Shown piece by piece: positions 7,311 to 15,744 of a stretch of DNA of 64,000 nt. A program made the position numbers and the translations under genes. Numbering within the stretch: the stretch's first letter is position 1; every line of letters begins with the position of its first letter. The notes under the pieces were generated by a model. That model was not told where the DNA came from. It saw nothing but the letters and a program-made list of their open reading frames with translations, and ran no database searches. Source of the stretch: Flavobacteriales bacterium (GTDB lineage Bacteria > Bacteroidota > Bacteroidia > Flavobacteriales > TMED113); the NCBI GenBank assembly GCA_002714185.1, contig PAWM01000016.1, positions 15,885 to 79,884 on the forward strand. The letters are read 5' to 3'.

Positions 7311-9128
7311 ATGAAAAATATATTTCGGATTTTAAAATTTTCATTACCATACACCAATCTAATAATTTTAAATACGCTATTTAATTTTCTATCAGTAATA
7401 TTTTCATTGTTTTCAATTTCTATGGTTATTCCAATATTAGGAATTTTATTTGGAACAATTGAGCCTCCTGAAAATACTAATTTTGACATATCATCAAATA
7501 ATAGCATAAAGGACTTTTTCTATAAATATATATATACTATTCAAAATGATGAAGGAGTTGTCAGTGCATTGGGATTTATATGTCTTCTAGTTGGTGTAGG
7601 CACAATTTTTAAAAATATTTTTAGATATACAGCACTATATTGTTTAACTCCAATTAGGAATAATGTTATTCGTGATATTAGAAAAAAACTATATTCAAAA
7701 ACTTTAAATCTTCCGTTAATAAATATCTTTAAATTTAAAAAAGGAGACCTAGTAGCAAGAATGACGAGCGATATTACAGAGGTTGAATGGTCAATTATGG
7801 GGGTATTAGAACTTTTTATAAAAGAACCTATTCACATAATTATTTTTCTAAGCAGCTTAATTTATATCAGTCCTGAATTAACATTAATAAGTTTAGTTTT
7901 TTTACCAATAACTGGTTTTGTAATCACAAAAATTAGTAAATCATTGAAACAATCGTCTCTTTTAAGTCAAAATAAAATAGGTGATATCATTTCACTTATT
8001 GAAGAATCAATTACAAATCTCAAGATTATTAAAGGATTAAATAGTTATACAACTATCATTTCCATTTTTAATAAAGAAAATGAGAGCTTAAAAAAAATTA
8101 ATAATCATGTCTTATGGCGAAAAGATTTAGCTTCTCCTATGAGTGAAATGCTAAGTACATTAGTGATGGTCCTAATTATATGGTTTGGCGGAAAAATTGT
8201 GCTTACAAGTAATTTAGATGCAGATTCTTTTATTGGTTTTTTAGTTATATTTTCCCAAATTATTCCGCCGGCTAAATCCCTAACTACAGCTTTTTATTCA
8301 ATTCAAAAAGGTTCTGCCTCAGCTGAAAGAATTCTAAATATTTTAAATCAACCAGATAGAATTGAAGCAAAATTAAAATTAACGAGTATGTTTTCAGATA
8401 AAATTGAATACAAAAATTTATCTTTTAAATATCACCAAGAAATAAACATCAATAATATCAATCTTGAAATTAAAAAAGGAGAAAAAATTGCAATAGTTGG
8501 AGAATCTGGATGTGGTAAAACAACTTTAATTGAATTATTACTAAAATTTTATAATCCAGTAAGTGGTAATATATTTATTGACGGCAAAAATATTAATACA
8601 CTTGATACAAGTTCATTATTTGCAATAGTTACTCAAAACACTTTATTGTTCAACGATACTATTAAAAATAATTTACTTATTGGCTGCAATAATAATACTA
8701 GTTTTGAACAAATTAAAGATGCAACAAAAAAAGCTCATATTGATAAGACTATAAGTCAGTTAGATAATGGTTATAATACTATTATTGGGGCCAAAGGAAA
8801 CAACCTGTCTGGAGGAGAAAGACAAAGGCTGGCAATTGCCAGAGCCATTCTCATTGATGCTCCAATTTTAATTCTAGATGAACCTACTTCATCATTAGAT
8901 GTGGAATCTAGTAAATACATTCAAAATACATTGCAAAAAATTAAAAAAAACAAAACATTAATTACTATTACTCATAAATTAGACACAATTATTGATTATG
9001 ATAAAATAATACTAATGAAAAAAGGTAGTATTTTAGAACAAGGTACACACGAATTTTTAATAAATAAAAACGGGGTATACAAAAAACTTTACGAAATTGA
9101 AACTTTAAAATCTAATGAAAAAAATTGA
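7311..9128 (+). CDS. ABC exporter, fused permease and ATPase (MsbA/lipid exporter-like)
   Basis: A 605-residue half-transporter with an N-terminal six-helix domain (about 1-330) and a C-terminal ATPase domain. Visible motifs are Walker A VGESGCGKTT (about 396-405), the signature LSGGERQRLAIARA (about 499), Walker B ILILDEPTSS (about 519) and the switch histidine of TITHKLD. The ATG chosen gives the N-terminus MKNIFRILKFSLPYTN; an upstream ATG adds an unconvincing extension. Such homodimers flip lipid A, lipids or drugs across the inner membrane, and MsbA-like lipid export is the likely role in this envelope-rich setting. The last 14 bases overlap the epimerase gene. The substrate is unproven. 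Confidence 0.9.
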   Translation: MKNIFRILKFSLPYTNLIILNTLFNFLSVIFSLFSISMVIPILGILFGTIEPPENTNFDISSNNSIKDFFYKYIYTIQNDEGVVSALGFICLLVGVGTIFKNIFRYTALYCLTPIRNNVIRDIRKKLYSKTLNLPLINIFKFKKGDLVARMTSDITEVEWSIMGVLELFIKEPIHIIIFLSSLIYISPELTLISLVFLPITGFVITKISKSLKQSSLLSQNKIGDIISLIEESITNLKIIKGLNSYTTIISIFNKENESLKKINNHVLWRKDLASPMSEMLSTLVMVLIIWFGGKIVLTSNLDADSFIGFLVIFSQIIPPAKSLTTAFYSIQKGSASAERILNILNQPDRIEAKLKLTSMFSDKIEYKNLSFKYHQEININNINLEIKKGEKIAIVGESGCGKTTLIELLLKFYNPVSGNIFIDGKNINTLDTSSLFAIVTQNTLLFNDTIKNNLLIGCNNNTSFEQIKDATKKAHIDKTISQLDNGYNTIIGAKGNNLSGGERQRLAIARAILIDAPILILDEPTSSLDVESSKYIQNTLQKIKKNKTLITITHKLDTIIDYDKIILMKKGSILEQGTHEFLINKNGVYKKLYEIETLKSNEKN

Positions 9129-9516
9129 ACATATCGGAATTGCTGTATCAAATCTAGAGGAAGCTAATAAATTATATTCTTCGTTATTAAACACCAAACC
9201 TTATAAGCAAGAAACTGTAGATTCAGAGGGCGTAGTTACTTCTTTTTTTACTTGTAAGGATACGAAAATTGAACTTATTCAAGGTATTGGAGAAAATAAT
9301 TCTATTGCTAAATTTATCAGTAAAAATGGTGAAGGTATTCACCATATAGCATTTGAAGTAGATGATATTATCTATGAAATGAAGCGATTAAAAAAACTTG
9401 GATTTAAAGTTATTAATGATGTTCCTAAAAAAGGAGCAGATAATAAATTAATTTGTTTTATTCATCCAAAGTCAACAAATTATGTCCTTATTGAACTATG
9501 TCAAAAAATTAAATAA
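9115..9516 (+). CDS. mce: Methylmalonyl-CoA epimerase
   Basis: A 133-residue vicinal-oxygen-chelate fold protein, normal length for methylmalonyl-CoA epimerase, which interconverts the (R) and (S) forms before or after the B12-dependent mutase. The pattern KKIEHIGIAVSNLEEANKLY at the start, the central KNGEGIHHIAFEVDDI and the terminal HPKSTNYVLIELCQ carry the metal-binding histidines and glutamate of the family. Translation is coupled to the ABC gene by a 14-base overlap, and a thioesterase gene follows after 7 bases. No mutase gene is in the window, so the pathway link rests on family knowledge. Confidence 0.88.
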   Translation: MKKIEHIGIAVSNLEEANKLYSSLLNTKPYKQETVDSEGVVTSFFTCKDTKIELIQGIGENNSIAKFISKNGEGIHHIAFEVDDIIYEMKRLKKLGFKVINDVPKKGADNKLICFIHPKSTNYVLIELCQKIK

Positions 9517-9523
9517 ATAAAAT

Positions 9524-9880
9524 ATGCAATTTAGAACTAGAAAACTTGTTAAACCTGAAGACCTAAATCCAGGGGGGAGCCTATTTGGCGGCCAATTATT
9601 AAGATGGATTGATGAAGAAGCAGCAATTTATGCAATGTGTCAATTAAGTAATCAGAGAGTCACTACAAAATTTATGTCTGAAATTGATTTTATATCACCT
9701 GCTAAAACCGGTGATGTTATAGAAATAGGATTAGAATTGGTTAAATTAGGCAGAACTTCTATAACATTTAGATGTGAAGCAAGAGTCAAGCAAACAGAGA
9801 AAACAATTATTACTATAGATAAAATTGTATTTGTGAACTTAAATGCAGAATTAAGACCAACTCCACATAATAAAGATTAA
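9524..9880 (+). CDS. Acyl-CoA thioesterase, hotdog fold (YciA-like)
   Basis: A 118-residue hotdog-fold protein with the acyl-CoA thioesterase pattern NPGGSLFGGQLLRWIDEEAA (about 16-35), where the aspartate is the likely general base. It also has the strand FMSEIDFISPAKTGDVIEIG. Family members such as YciA hydrolyse a broad range of acyl-CoAs and form hexamers. It probably shares a transcript with the upstream ABC and epimerase genes. The CAT tRNA follows 48 bases later with its own promoter. Confidence 0.87.
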   Translation: MQFRTRKLVKPEDLNPGGSLFGGQLLRWIDEEAAIYAMCQLSNQRVTTKFMSEIDFISPAKTGDVIEIGLELVKLGRTSITFRCEARVKQTEKTIITIDKIVFVNLNAELRPTPHNKD

Positions 9881-9883
9881 TTA

Positions 9884-9915
9884 TTTGCTAGATTATTAAT
9901 CTTTGCTTAATATTG
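9884..9915 (+). promoter_or_regulatory. Promoter for the CAT-anticodon tRNA
   Basis: TTTG at 9884-9887 and TAATATTG at 9908-9915 are separated by 20 bases, the spacing usual for Bacteroidota -33/-7 promoters. The -7 box has one mismatch to TAnnTTTG. Its end is 13 bases before the tRNA, exactly the distance seen upstream of tRNA-Phe, which supports the call. Confidence 0.55.
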
Positions 9916-9928
9916 CTTTCCAATTTAA

Positions 9929-10002
9929 GGGCCCATAGCTCAGCTGGTTAGAGCACTTGACTCATAATCAAGGGGTCGCAGGTTCAAGCCCTGCTGGGCC
10001 CA
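9929..10002 (+). tRNA. tRNA with anticodon CAT (elongator Met or lysidine-modified Ile)
   Basis: A 74-base cloverleaf. Acceptor GGGCCCA pairs fully with TGGGCCC, with discriminator A. The anticodon stem CTTGA/TCAAG closes the loop CTCATAA, giving anticodon CAT. The G1-C72 pair argues against initiator tRNA. The GACTCATAATC loop region resembles both elongator Met and the minor Ile tRNA whose C34 is changed to lysidine by TilS, so I leave the identity open. No CCA is encoded. A strong terminator hairpin follows immediately. Confidence 0.93.
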
Positions 10003-10004
10003 CT

Positions 10005-10047
10005 AAAGCGAAATTCATCTGTCATTGAGTATGTATTTCGCTTTTTT
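10005..10047 (+). terminator. Rho-independent terminator after the CAT tRNA
   Basis: The inverted repeat AAAGCGAAAT (10005-10014) and ATTTCGCTTT (10035-10044) encloses a 20-base loop and runs into six or seven T residues. It closes the tRNA transcript. The reverse strand also begins with an A/T run, so it may also stop transcription arriving from tyrS. Confidence 0.8.
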
Positions 10048-10110
10048 AGTTTTACTAAAACATCGTAGAATTAAGTCTATAAAATTTATTTTTCACCGTA
10101 TACCAAAAAG

Positions 10111-11385
10111 TTATTCTACACAAATAATACTATAGTGTTTTTTACCCTTTTGAACCAATAAATATTTATTATTTAATAAAGAATCACCAGTAATTACAGA
10201 GTCTAATTTTAACTTTACTTTATTAATACTAATAGCATTTGATTGAATAAGCCGACGAACCTCGCCTTTTGAATTAAATGCACCTGATAAATCAGTTAAT
10301 AAAATAAGTGGATTCACACCCTCATGTATACTTGACTTTGAAACCTTATATTGATCAACACCCTCAAATACCATTAAAAATTCTTCTTCTGTAATTTCAT
10401 TTATTCTATCAGATGTATTTTTACTAAATAATATATCTGAAACTCTTATAGATTGATTATATGCCTCTTCGCTATGTACTCGACAAGTAATCTTTTTTGC
10501 TAATTCTTTTTGTAAAAATCTAAGGTGAGGTTCTTTTTTATGTGTTGTGAGTATGTTCTCTATTTCTTTTTGATTTAAAATAGTAAATATTTTTATGCAC
10601 TTCTCTGCATCTTTATCACTAATATTGAGCCAGTACTGATAAAATTTATATGGAGAAGTTCTTTTTGCATCTAACCAAATATTACCTTCCTCAGTTTTAC
10701 CAAACTTGCTACCATCTGATTTAGTAATTAGTGGTGTTGTTAAAGCATAGCCTTTATCACTACTAATTTTTTTAATTAATTCAATACCTGCTGTAATATT
10801 ACCCCATTGATCTGATCCACCTATTTGAACTTTACATTGCTTTGATTTATTTAAAAAATAAAAATCATAGGCTTGAATCAGCTGATATGAAAATTCTGTA
10901 AATGATATGCCTGTCTCTAATCTATTTTGGACAGAATCCTTAGCCATCATATAATTTAATGTTAAATGTTTACCAACATCTCTAAAAAATGAAATCATAT
11001 TCATACTTTTAAACCATTCCATATTATTTACTATCTCAGCCGATTGCAGTCCAAGATCAAAATCTAAAAACAATTCTAATTGTGGTTTAATTAAAGAAAT
11101 ATTATAATTTATTTCTTCAATATTTAATAAATTTCTCTCCGAGCTCTTACCTGATGGGTCACCAATTAGACCTGTTGCACCACCAATTAATGCAATTGGT
11201 TTATGTCCACATCTTTGATAATGAACCAACAACATAATAGGAACTAAATTGCCAATATGTAAAGAAGTAGCAGTTGGATCGAAACCAACATACCCAGAGG
11301 TTACTCCCTCTTTTAACACATCAGATAAACCAGGTGTAGAATCATGAATCATTCCTCGCCATTCCATTTCTTTAATAAAGTCCAT
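10111..11385 (-). CDS. tyrS: Tyrosine-tRNA ligase
   Basis: A 424-residue class I aminoacyl-tRNA synthetase that charges tRNA-Tyr. The HIGH-type motif is HIGN at 43-46 and the KMSKS-type loop is KFGKT at 227-231, the eubacterial TyrRS form. Tyrosine-binding segments GYVGFDPTATSLHIGN and QIGGSDQWGNITAG are intact. The C-terminal S4-like RNA-binding domain (about 355-424) contains EVRRLIQSNAISINKVKL. The gene is monocistronic, convergent with the tRNA terminator and divergent from the epimerase gene. Confidence 0.96.
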   Translation of the reverse strand: MDFIKEMEWRGMIHDSTPGLSDVLKEGVTSGYVGFDPTATSLHIGNLVPIMLLVHYQRCGHKPIALIGGATGLIGDPSGKSSERNLLNIEEINYNISLIKPQLELFLDFDLGLQSAEIVNNMEWFKSMNMISFFRDVGKHLTLNYMMAKDSVQNRLETGISFTEFSYQLIQAYDFYFLNKSKQCKVQIGGSDQWGNITAGIELIKKISSDKGYALTTPLITKSDGSKFGKTEEGNIWLDAKRTSPYKFYQYWLNISDKDAEKCIKIFTILNQKEIENILTTHKKEPHLRFLQKELAKKITCRVHSEEAYNQSIRVSDILFSKNTSDRINEITEEEFLMVFEGVDQYKVSKSSIHEGVNPLILLTDLSGAFNSKGEVRRLIQSNAISINKVKLKLDSVITGDSLLNNKYLLVQKGKKHYSIICVE

Positions 11386-11462
11386 ATTTTAATAATTTAT
11401 ACATTGTAAATGTATTATTAAATAATTGAAACACATATATTTAACATATTATAATTAATAAA

Positions 11463-12467
11463 ATGTCTAAAATACTAGTAACAGGAGGTACAGGATTAGT
11501 AGGAGCACATCTTTTATATTTTCTTGTAAAGAGTGGTGAATCTCCAATTGCTATCAAAAGAAAACAATCTGATATTTTAAATGTGAAAACTATTTTTAGT
11601 TACTACAGCAAGGAATCAGATGAATTATACAAAAAAATTCATTGGAAAGAATGTGACATTTTAGATGTTATACAGTTAGATGGTATTATTAAAAATGTAA
11701 AATATATTTATCACTGTGCTGCACTAATTTCATTTAACAATAGTGATAAAGATAAAATGATTGAGATTAACACAACTGGTACTGCTAATATTGTTGATCT
11801 TGCATTAAAAAATAAAATAAAAAGAATATGCTATGTTAGCTCTATTGCTACACTAGGTTCAAATAATGATTTAGCTATAGATGAAGATTGTTTTTGGACT
11901 TGGGACAACAAATCAGGTTACTCAATTTCAAAATACTTAGCAGAAATGGAAGTTTGGAGAGGGTTTGCTGAAGGATTATCTGGATTTATTGTAAATCCAT
12001 CGCTAATTATTGGGCCAGGTTCTTGGGAATCTGGTGTAGGAACAATAATTACTAAAGGAAAATTAGGACTTCCATTTTATCCTGATGGAAGTTGTGGTTT
12101 AATTGATGTAAATGATTTAGTAACAATTATGACTAAACTGATGGATAGCTCAATTACTAATGAACGTTTCATCATTAATGCAGAACATATGAGCTACCAT
12201 AAAATAATGAGTATAGTAGCTGAATCTTTCAATCATAAAAAACCATACATCAAACTAGGAAGTACTATTATGAAAATCTTTATTTGGACAGATGCTTTTA
12301 TTAAAAAAATTCGTCAAAAAAAAATTGAATTAAGCATAGATGCTATCAATTACACGAATTCTAACACAATTTTAAATAGTGATAAGATTAAGCAAATAAT
12401 TTCTATAGATTACAAAAATATTGAGGATAGTTTAAAAGAATGTATTCAAGTATTTAAAAGTAGATAA
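11463..12467 (+). CDS. NAD-dependent epimerase/dehydratase family protein
   Basis: A 334-residue extended short-chain dehydrogenase. The Rossmann motif is TGGTGLVGAHL (7-16 region), the catalytic pair is Tyr153 and Lys157 in GYSISKYLAE, and the upstream serine is in CYVSSIATLG. The C-terminal substrate domain is small and variable. Homologues in Bacteroidota are annotated as nucleoside-diphosphate-sugar epimerases or dihydroflavonol-reductase-like enzymes, and the substrate cannot be read from sequence. It lies alone between tyrS and pyrC. Confidence 0.85.
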   Translation: MSKILVTGGTGLVGAHLLYFLVKSGESPIAIKRKQSDILNVKTIFSYYSKESDELYKKIHWKECDILDVIQLDGIIKNVKYIYHCAALISFNNSDKDKMIEINTTGTANIVDLALKNKIKRICYVSSIATLGSNNDLAIDEDCFWTWDNKSGYSISKYLAEMEVWRGFAEGLSGFIVNPSLIIGPGSWESGVGTIITKGKLGLPFYPDGSCGLIDVNDLVTIMTKLMDSSITNERFIINAEHMSYHKIMSIVAESFNHKKPYIKLGSTIMKIFIWTDAFIKKIRQKKIELSIDAINYTNSNTILNSDKIKQIISIDYKNIEDSLKECIQVFKSR

Positions 12468-12486
12468 ATCTTAACCTATTAAGATT
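12467..12486. terminator. Candidate bidirectional terminator hairpin
   Basis: A perfect 8-base stem AATCTTAA/TTAAGATT encloses the loop CCTA in the 32-base gap between two convergent genes. The stem is AT-rich and there is only a modest A/T run on either side, so this is a weak terminator candidate. It is nevertheless the only structure available there. Confidence 0.45.
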
Positions 12487-12499
12487 AAATTATAACTGC

Positions 12500-13831
12500 T
12501 TAATTATCAAATTCAAGTTCTCTACCATTTTGGTGATCTAGAATAATACCATTCTTATAAACTAAATTTCCATTTACAAGTGTATGAGAAATTTTAAAAT
12601 TAAATTCATTTCCCTCTAGCGGAGACCAGCCACAAGAATATAAAATATTATCTTTAGTGACAGACCATTTCACATTTTCTTGAACAGCAACTAAATCAGC
12701 ATAATAACCTTCCTTAATAAAACCTCTTTTTTTCAAATTAAAGCAAATTGCTGGAGCATGTGACATCTTCTCAACAACTCTTTCAATAGAAATTTTATTA
12801 TTTAATGTATGTTGCAACATTTGTAGTAAAGCATGTTGAACCATAGGTGCACCAGAAGGACATGAAAAATAAGGATTATTTTTTTCTACAAAAGTATGCG
12901 GGGCATGATCAGTTGCAATAATATCTAATTTATTATTTAATAATCCTTTCCATAAAGCATCTTGATCCTTTTGTGTTTTAACTGCTGGATTCCATTTAAT
13001 AAATGAACCCTTTTTATTATAATCCACATCAGAAAAAGAAAGATGATGTATACACACCTCTGATGTTATTTGTTTATTTTCTAAAGACTGATTATTTGTG
13101 AATAAACTTAATTCTTTCTCTGTTGAAATATGAAGAACATGAAGCCTAGTTGTGTGCTTTTTAGCTAAATCAACGGCTAATGAGCTTGATAAATAACATG
13201 CCTGACTTGATCTAATATTAGGGTGTTCAATTATTGGAACATTATCTCCATATTGCTCTTTAGCTCTTAAACTGTTTTTTCTAATTGTTTCTTCATCCTC
13301 ACAATGAACAGCAATTAATCCTTCAGTGTTAGAAAAAATATTATTTAACACCTGGAAATTATCTACTAACATATTGCCTGTTGAAGAACCCATAAATATT
13401 TTTAACCCAGGTACTTTTTTGAAGTCAGTTTTTAAGACTTCATCAATATTATCATTAGACACACCCATAAAAAAAGAGAAATTAGCAATTGAATCTCTGT
13501 GGCCAATAGCAAATTTTTCTGCTAATAAATCTTGAGTCAGCACAGGAGGTTTAGTGTTTGGCATTTCCATAAAAGAAGTTATTCCCCCTGCTATTGCAGC
13601 TCTAGATTCTGAGTATATTGTTCCTTTATGAGTTAGACCTGGTTCTCTAAAATGAACTTGGTCATCAATAACTCCTGGAAGTAAATATGAACCTTCTAGA
13701 TCTATTACTTCGTGAGACTCAGCAGAAATTGAAGGTGCGATTTTTATAATTAATTCATCTTTAATTAAAAGATCGTTAGAATCAATAATTCCTTCATTAA
13801 CTATTTTTGCATTTTTAATTAATAAACCCAT
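12500..13831 (-). CDS. pyrC: Dihydroorotase (class I amidohydrolase)
   Basis: A 443-residue amidohydrolase catalysing ring closure of carbamoyl aspartate in pyrimidine synthesis. Motifs include the metal/substrate loop VIDDQVHFREPGLTHKG (55-71), GLKIFMGSSTGN, AVHCEDEE, LHVLHIST and the catalytic aspartate in IATDHAPHT. The usual first metal histidine of the HxH pair is Gln58, with only His60 kept. I recall the same DDQVHFREPG form in other Bacteroidota, so it is probably a lineage trait rather than damage. The gene follows the mannosyltransferase gene by four bases. Confidence 0.92.
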   Translation of the reverse strand: MGLLIKNAKIVNEGIIDSNDLLIKDELIIKIAPSISAESHEVIDLEGSYLLPGVIDDQVHFREPGLTHKGTIYSESRAAIAGGITSFMEMPNTKPPVLTQDLLAEKFAIGHRDSIANFSFFMGVSNDNIDEVLKTDFKKVPGLKIFMGSSTGNMLVDNFQVLNNIFSNTEGLIAVHCEDEETIRKNSLRAKEQYGDNVPIIEHPNIRSSQACYLSSSLAVDLAKKHTTRLHVLHISTEKELSLFTNNQSLENKQITSEVCIHHLSFSDVDYNKKGSFIKWNPAVKTQKDQDALWKGLLNNKLDIIATDHAPHTFVEKNNPYFSCPSGAPMVQHALLQMLQHTLNNKISIERVVEKMSHAPAICFNLKKRGFIKEGYYADLVAVQENVKWSVTKDNILYSCGWSPLEGNEFNFKISHTLVNGNLVYKNGIILDHQNGRELEFDN

Positions 13832-13835
13832 ATTT

Positions 13836-14567
13836 CTATTTATAGCCTGATGAAAATATGCTTTTTATTTTCATTTTTAATACTCCAAAAACTGCTTCCT
13901 TAATTATACCACTATTTAGCTTAGAAACACCTTTTTCTCTATCTTTAAACACAATTGGTATCTCAATGATTTTAAATTTTTTTTTCCAAGTCCTAAATTT
14001 CATTTCAATTTGAAAAGCATACCCTACAAATTCAACATTATCTAATGGTATAGCTTCTAATACTTGCCTTCTGTACAACTTATAGCCTGCAGTCGGATCT
14101 TTAATTTGCATACCTGTGATAAATCGAACATAAAAAGATGCAAAATAAGACAATAAAACCCGGCTTAGTGGCCAATTCACAACATTAATCCCTGAAATAT
14201 ATCTAGAACCTATACATAGGTCGACATTATTTTCTAATAATTCTAAATATAATCTCTTTAAATCATTTGGATTATGTGAAAAATCACAATCTATTTGAAA
14301 AAAATAATCATATGATTTTTTTAATCCCCATTTGAAGCCTTCAATATATGCAGTACCTAAACCTCTCTTCTGTTTTCTTTCTAATAAAAAAAGTTTGTCT
14401 TCGTATTTTTTTTGTAATTCTTTTACTAAACTAGATGTATTATCTGGTGATGAATCATCAACAACTAAAATATTAGTTTCTTTGGATATTGAAAAAATAG
14501 TTTCAATCATCCGATCTATATTTTCAATTTCATTATATGTAGGAATAATGATTAAACTATTATGCAT
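13836..14567 (-). CDS. Polyprenol monophosphomannose synthase-like GT2
   Basis: A 243-residue GT-A glycosyltransferase of family 2, close to dolichol/polyprenol-phosphate mannosyltransferases. It shows IIPTYNEIENI near the start, the nucleotide-binding VVDDSSPDNTS, the DxD motif in FQIDCDFSHNP, and the acceptor region LCIGSRYISG followed by DPTAGYKLYRR. There are no C-terminal membrane helices, which fits the short soluble type. The product would be a lipid-linked sugar donor at the inner membrane. It probably shares a transcript with pyrC. Confidence 0.9.
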   Translation of the reverse strand: MHNSLIIIPTYNEIENIDRMIETIFSISKETNILVVDDSSPDNTSSLVKELQKKYEDKLFLLERKQKRGLGTAYIEGFKWGLKKSYDYFFQIDCDFSHNPNDLKRLYLELLENNVDLCIGSRYISGINVVNWPLSRVLLSYFASFYVRFITGMQIKDPTAGYKLYRRQVLEAIPLDNVEFVGYAFQIEMKFRTWKKKFKIIEIPIVFKDREKGVSKLNSGIIKEAVFGVLKMKIKSIFSSGYK

Positions 14568-14588
14568 GGATTCAAATTAAAATAACTA

Positions 14589-14596
14589 CAAAAATA
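14589..14596 (-). promoter_or_regulatory. Candidate -7 box for the GT2-pyrC pair
   Basis: On the minus strand the box reads TATTTTTG, a full match to TAnnTTTG, 21 bases upstream of the GT2 start codon. This spacing resembles the other candidate promoters in the window. No -33 element is clear. The rest of the 193-base gap up to 14760 holds only AT-rich sequence and, presumably, the plus-strand promoter of the lamin-tail operon, which I could not pin down. Confidence 0.45.
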
Positions 14597-14760
14597 ATTA
14601 ATAAAACTTATGTTTAAAATTTTATCTATTTTACAATTACTAATTAGATGTTGTTATATGTTTTTAATATATAATTAATGTTTAATTATTATTAATGTTA
14701 TAAATTAGTTCTTGATTCCATTTGTAGAATGTATATTAATAACAGCAAAAACAAATAACT

Positions 14761-15744
14761 ATGAAACATTTTTTAACCTCTCTATTTATACTATTATCTG
14801 TTAATCTTAGTCAAGCACAATGCACAGACTTATTTTTTTCAGAATATATTGAAGGATGGTCTAATAATAAGGCACTGGAAATTTATAATCCAACTAATCA
14901 ATCTATAGATTTATCAGCATATTCTATTTCAAGATATTCTAACGGTGGAACCTCTCCTTCTACAACACAGTTAAGTGGATTTATTGAACCTTTTTCAACT
15001 TTTGTAATTGGTTTAGATAAACGGGATCCAAATGGAGAGGGCTATGAAGCTCCTATGTGGGATGGATATTATACATATACTGATAGTATAACAGGGGAGG
15101 ATATTACAACATATAATTCTGAAAACGATTTACAAAGTAAAATAGACTTATTTGTAAATCCTATATACTACTTTGGAACTAACCCTGATTCTGCTGCGGC
15201 ATTTCCAACAAGTTTATATTTTAACGGAAATGATGCCATAACTTTAGAAATGGTAGGAGGGACTGGTGCAGTAATTGATTTAATTGGAAAAGTTGGGGAA
15301 GATCCCGGTGCTGCTTGGACTGATGACGAAGGTAATTATTGGACAAAAGATCATACACTAATAAGAAAATCAACTATTACATCAGGAGTTACTGGAAATC
15401 CAATTACATTTAATCCAACAACAGAATGGGACTCACTATCTGTTAACACATTTATTAACTTAGGTTTTCACGATTGTGATTGTTTTAATAATAATCATTT
15501 AGTTGAAAACACAAAATCGATTAATGTTTTTCCTAACCCTTCAACGATGCAAAATATTACTATCAAGAATAATACAGCCATTCAAAGTTACAGTATACAA
15601 AATAAACTTGGACAGATTATTCTACATAAATATGTGAATAACCTAAATACAATTGAAATACCTGCACCCAATATAAAAGGGATCTATTTCTTGTCTATTA
15701 AAGATTTATATGGAATTAAAGCAGAAACAATTATAATTCAATAA
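14761..15744 (+). CDS. Secreted lamin-tail-domain protein with T9SS sorting domain
   Basis: A 327-residue exported protein. A signal peptide ends near residue 19 (LSVNLSQAQ). Residues about 20-235 form a lamin tail domain: the pattern LFFSEYIEGWSNNKALEIYN, then QSIDLSAYSISRYSNGG and FVIGLDKRDPNG is diagnostic. The C-terminus (about 253-327), with VFPNPS and GIYFLSIKD, is a type A T9SS sorting domain, so the protein should reach the cell surface or medium. Bacterial lamin tail domains often accompany nucleases and OB-fold domains. The stop overlaps the next gene's ATG by one base (TAATG). No enzymatic motif is visible; a binding role is inferred. Confidence 0.85.
   Translation: MKHFLTSLFILLSVNLSQAQCTDLFFSEYIEGWSNNKALEIYNPTNQSIDLSAYSISRYSNGGTSPSTTQLSGFIEPFSTFVIGLDKRDPNGEGYEAPMWDGYYTYTDSITGEDITTYNSENDLQSKIDLFVNPIYYFGTNPDSAAAFPTSLYFNGNDAITLEMVGGTGAVIDLIGKVGEDPGAAWTDDEGNYWTKDHTLIRKSTITSGVTGNPITFNPTTEWDSLSVNTFINLGFHDCDCFNNNHLVENTKSINVFPNPSTMQNITIKNNTAIQSYSIQNKLGQIILHKYVNNLNTIEIPAPNIKGIYFLSIKDLYGIKAETIIIQ

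Noticed and set aside
14610-14678. A 22-codon plus-strand ORF (MFKILSILQLLIRCC...) in the gap before the lamin-tail gene
   Set aside because: It is short, lies in random-looking AT-rich sequence, and shows no coupling to a neighbour, unlike the 34-residue frame at 51970-52074.
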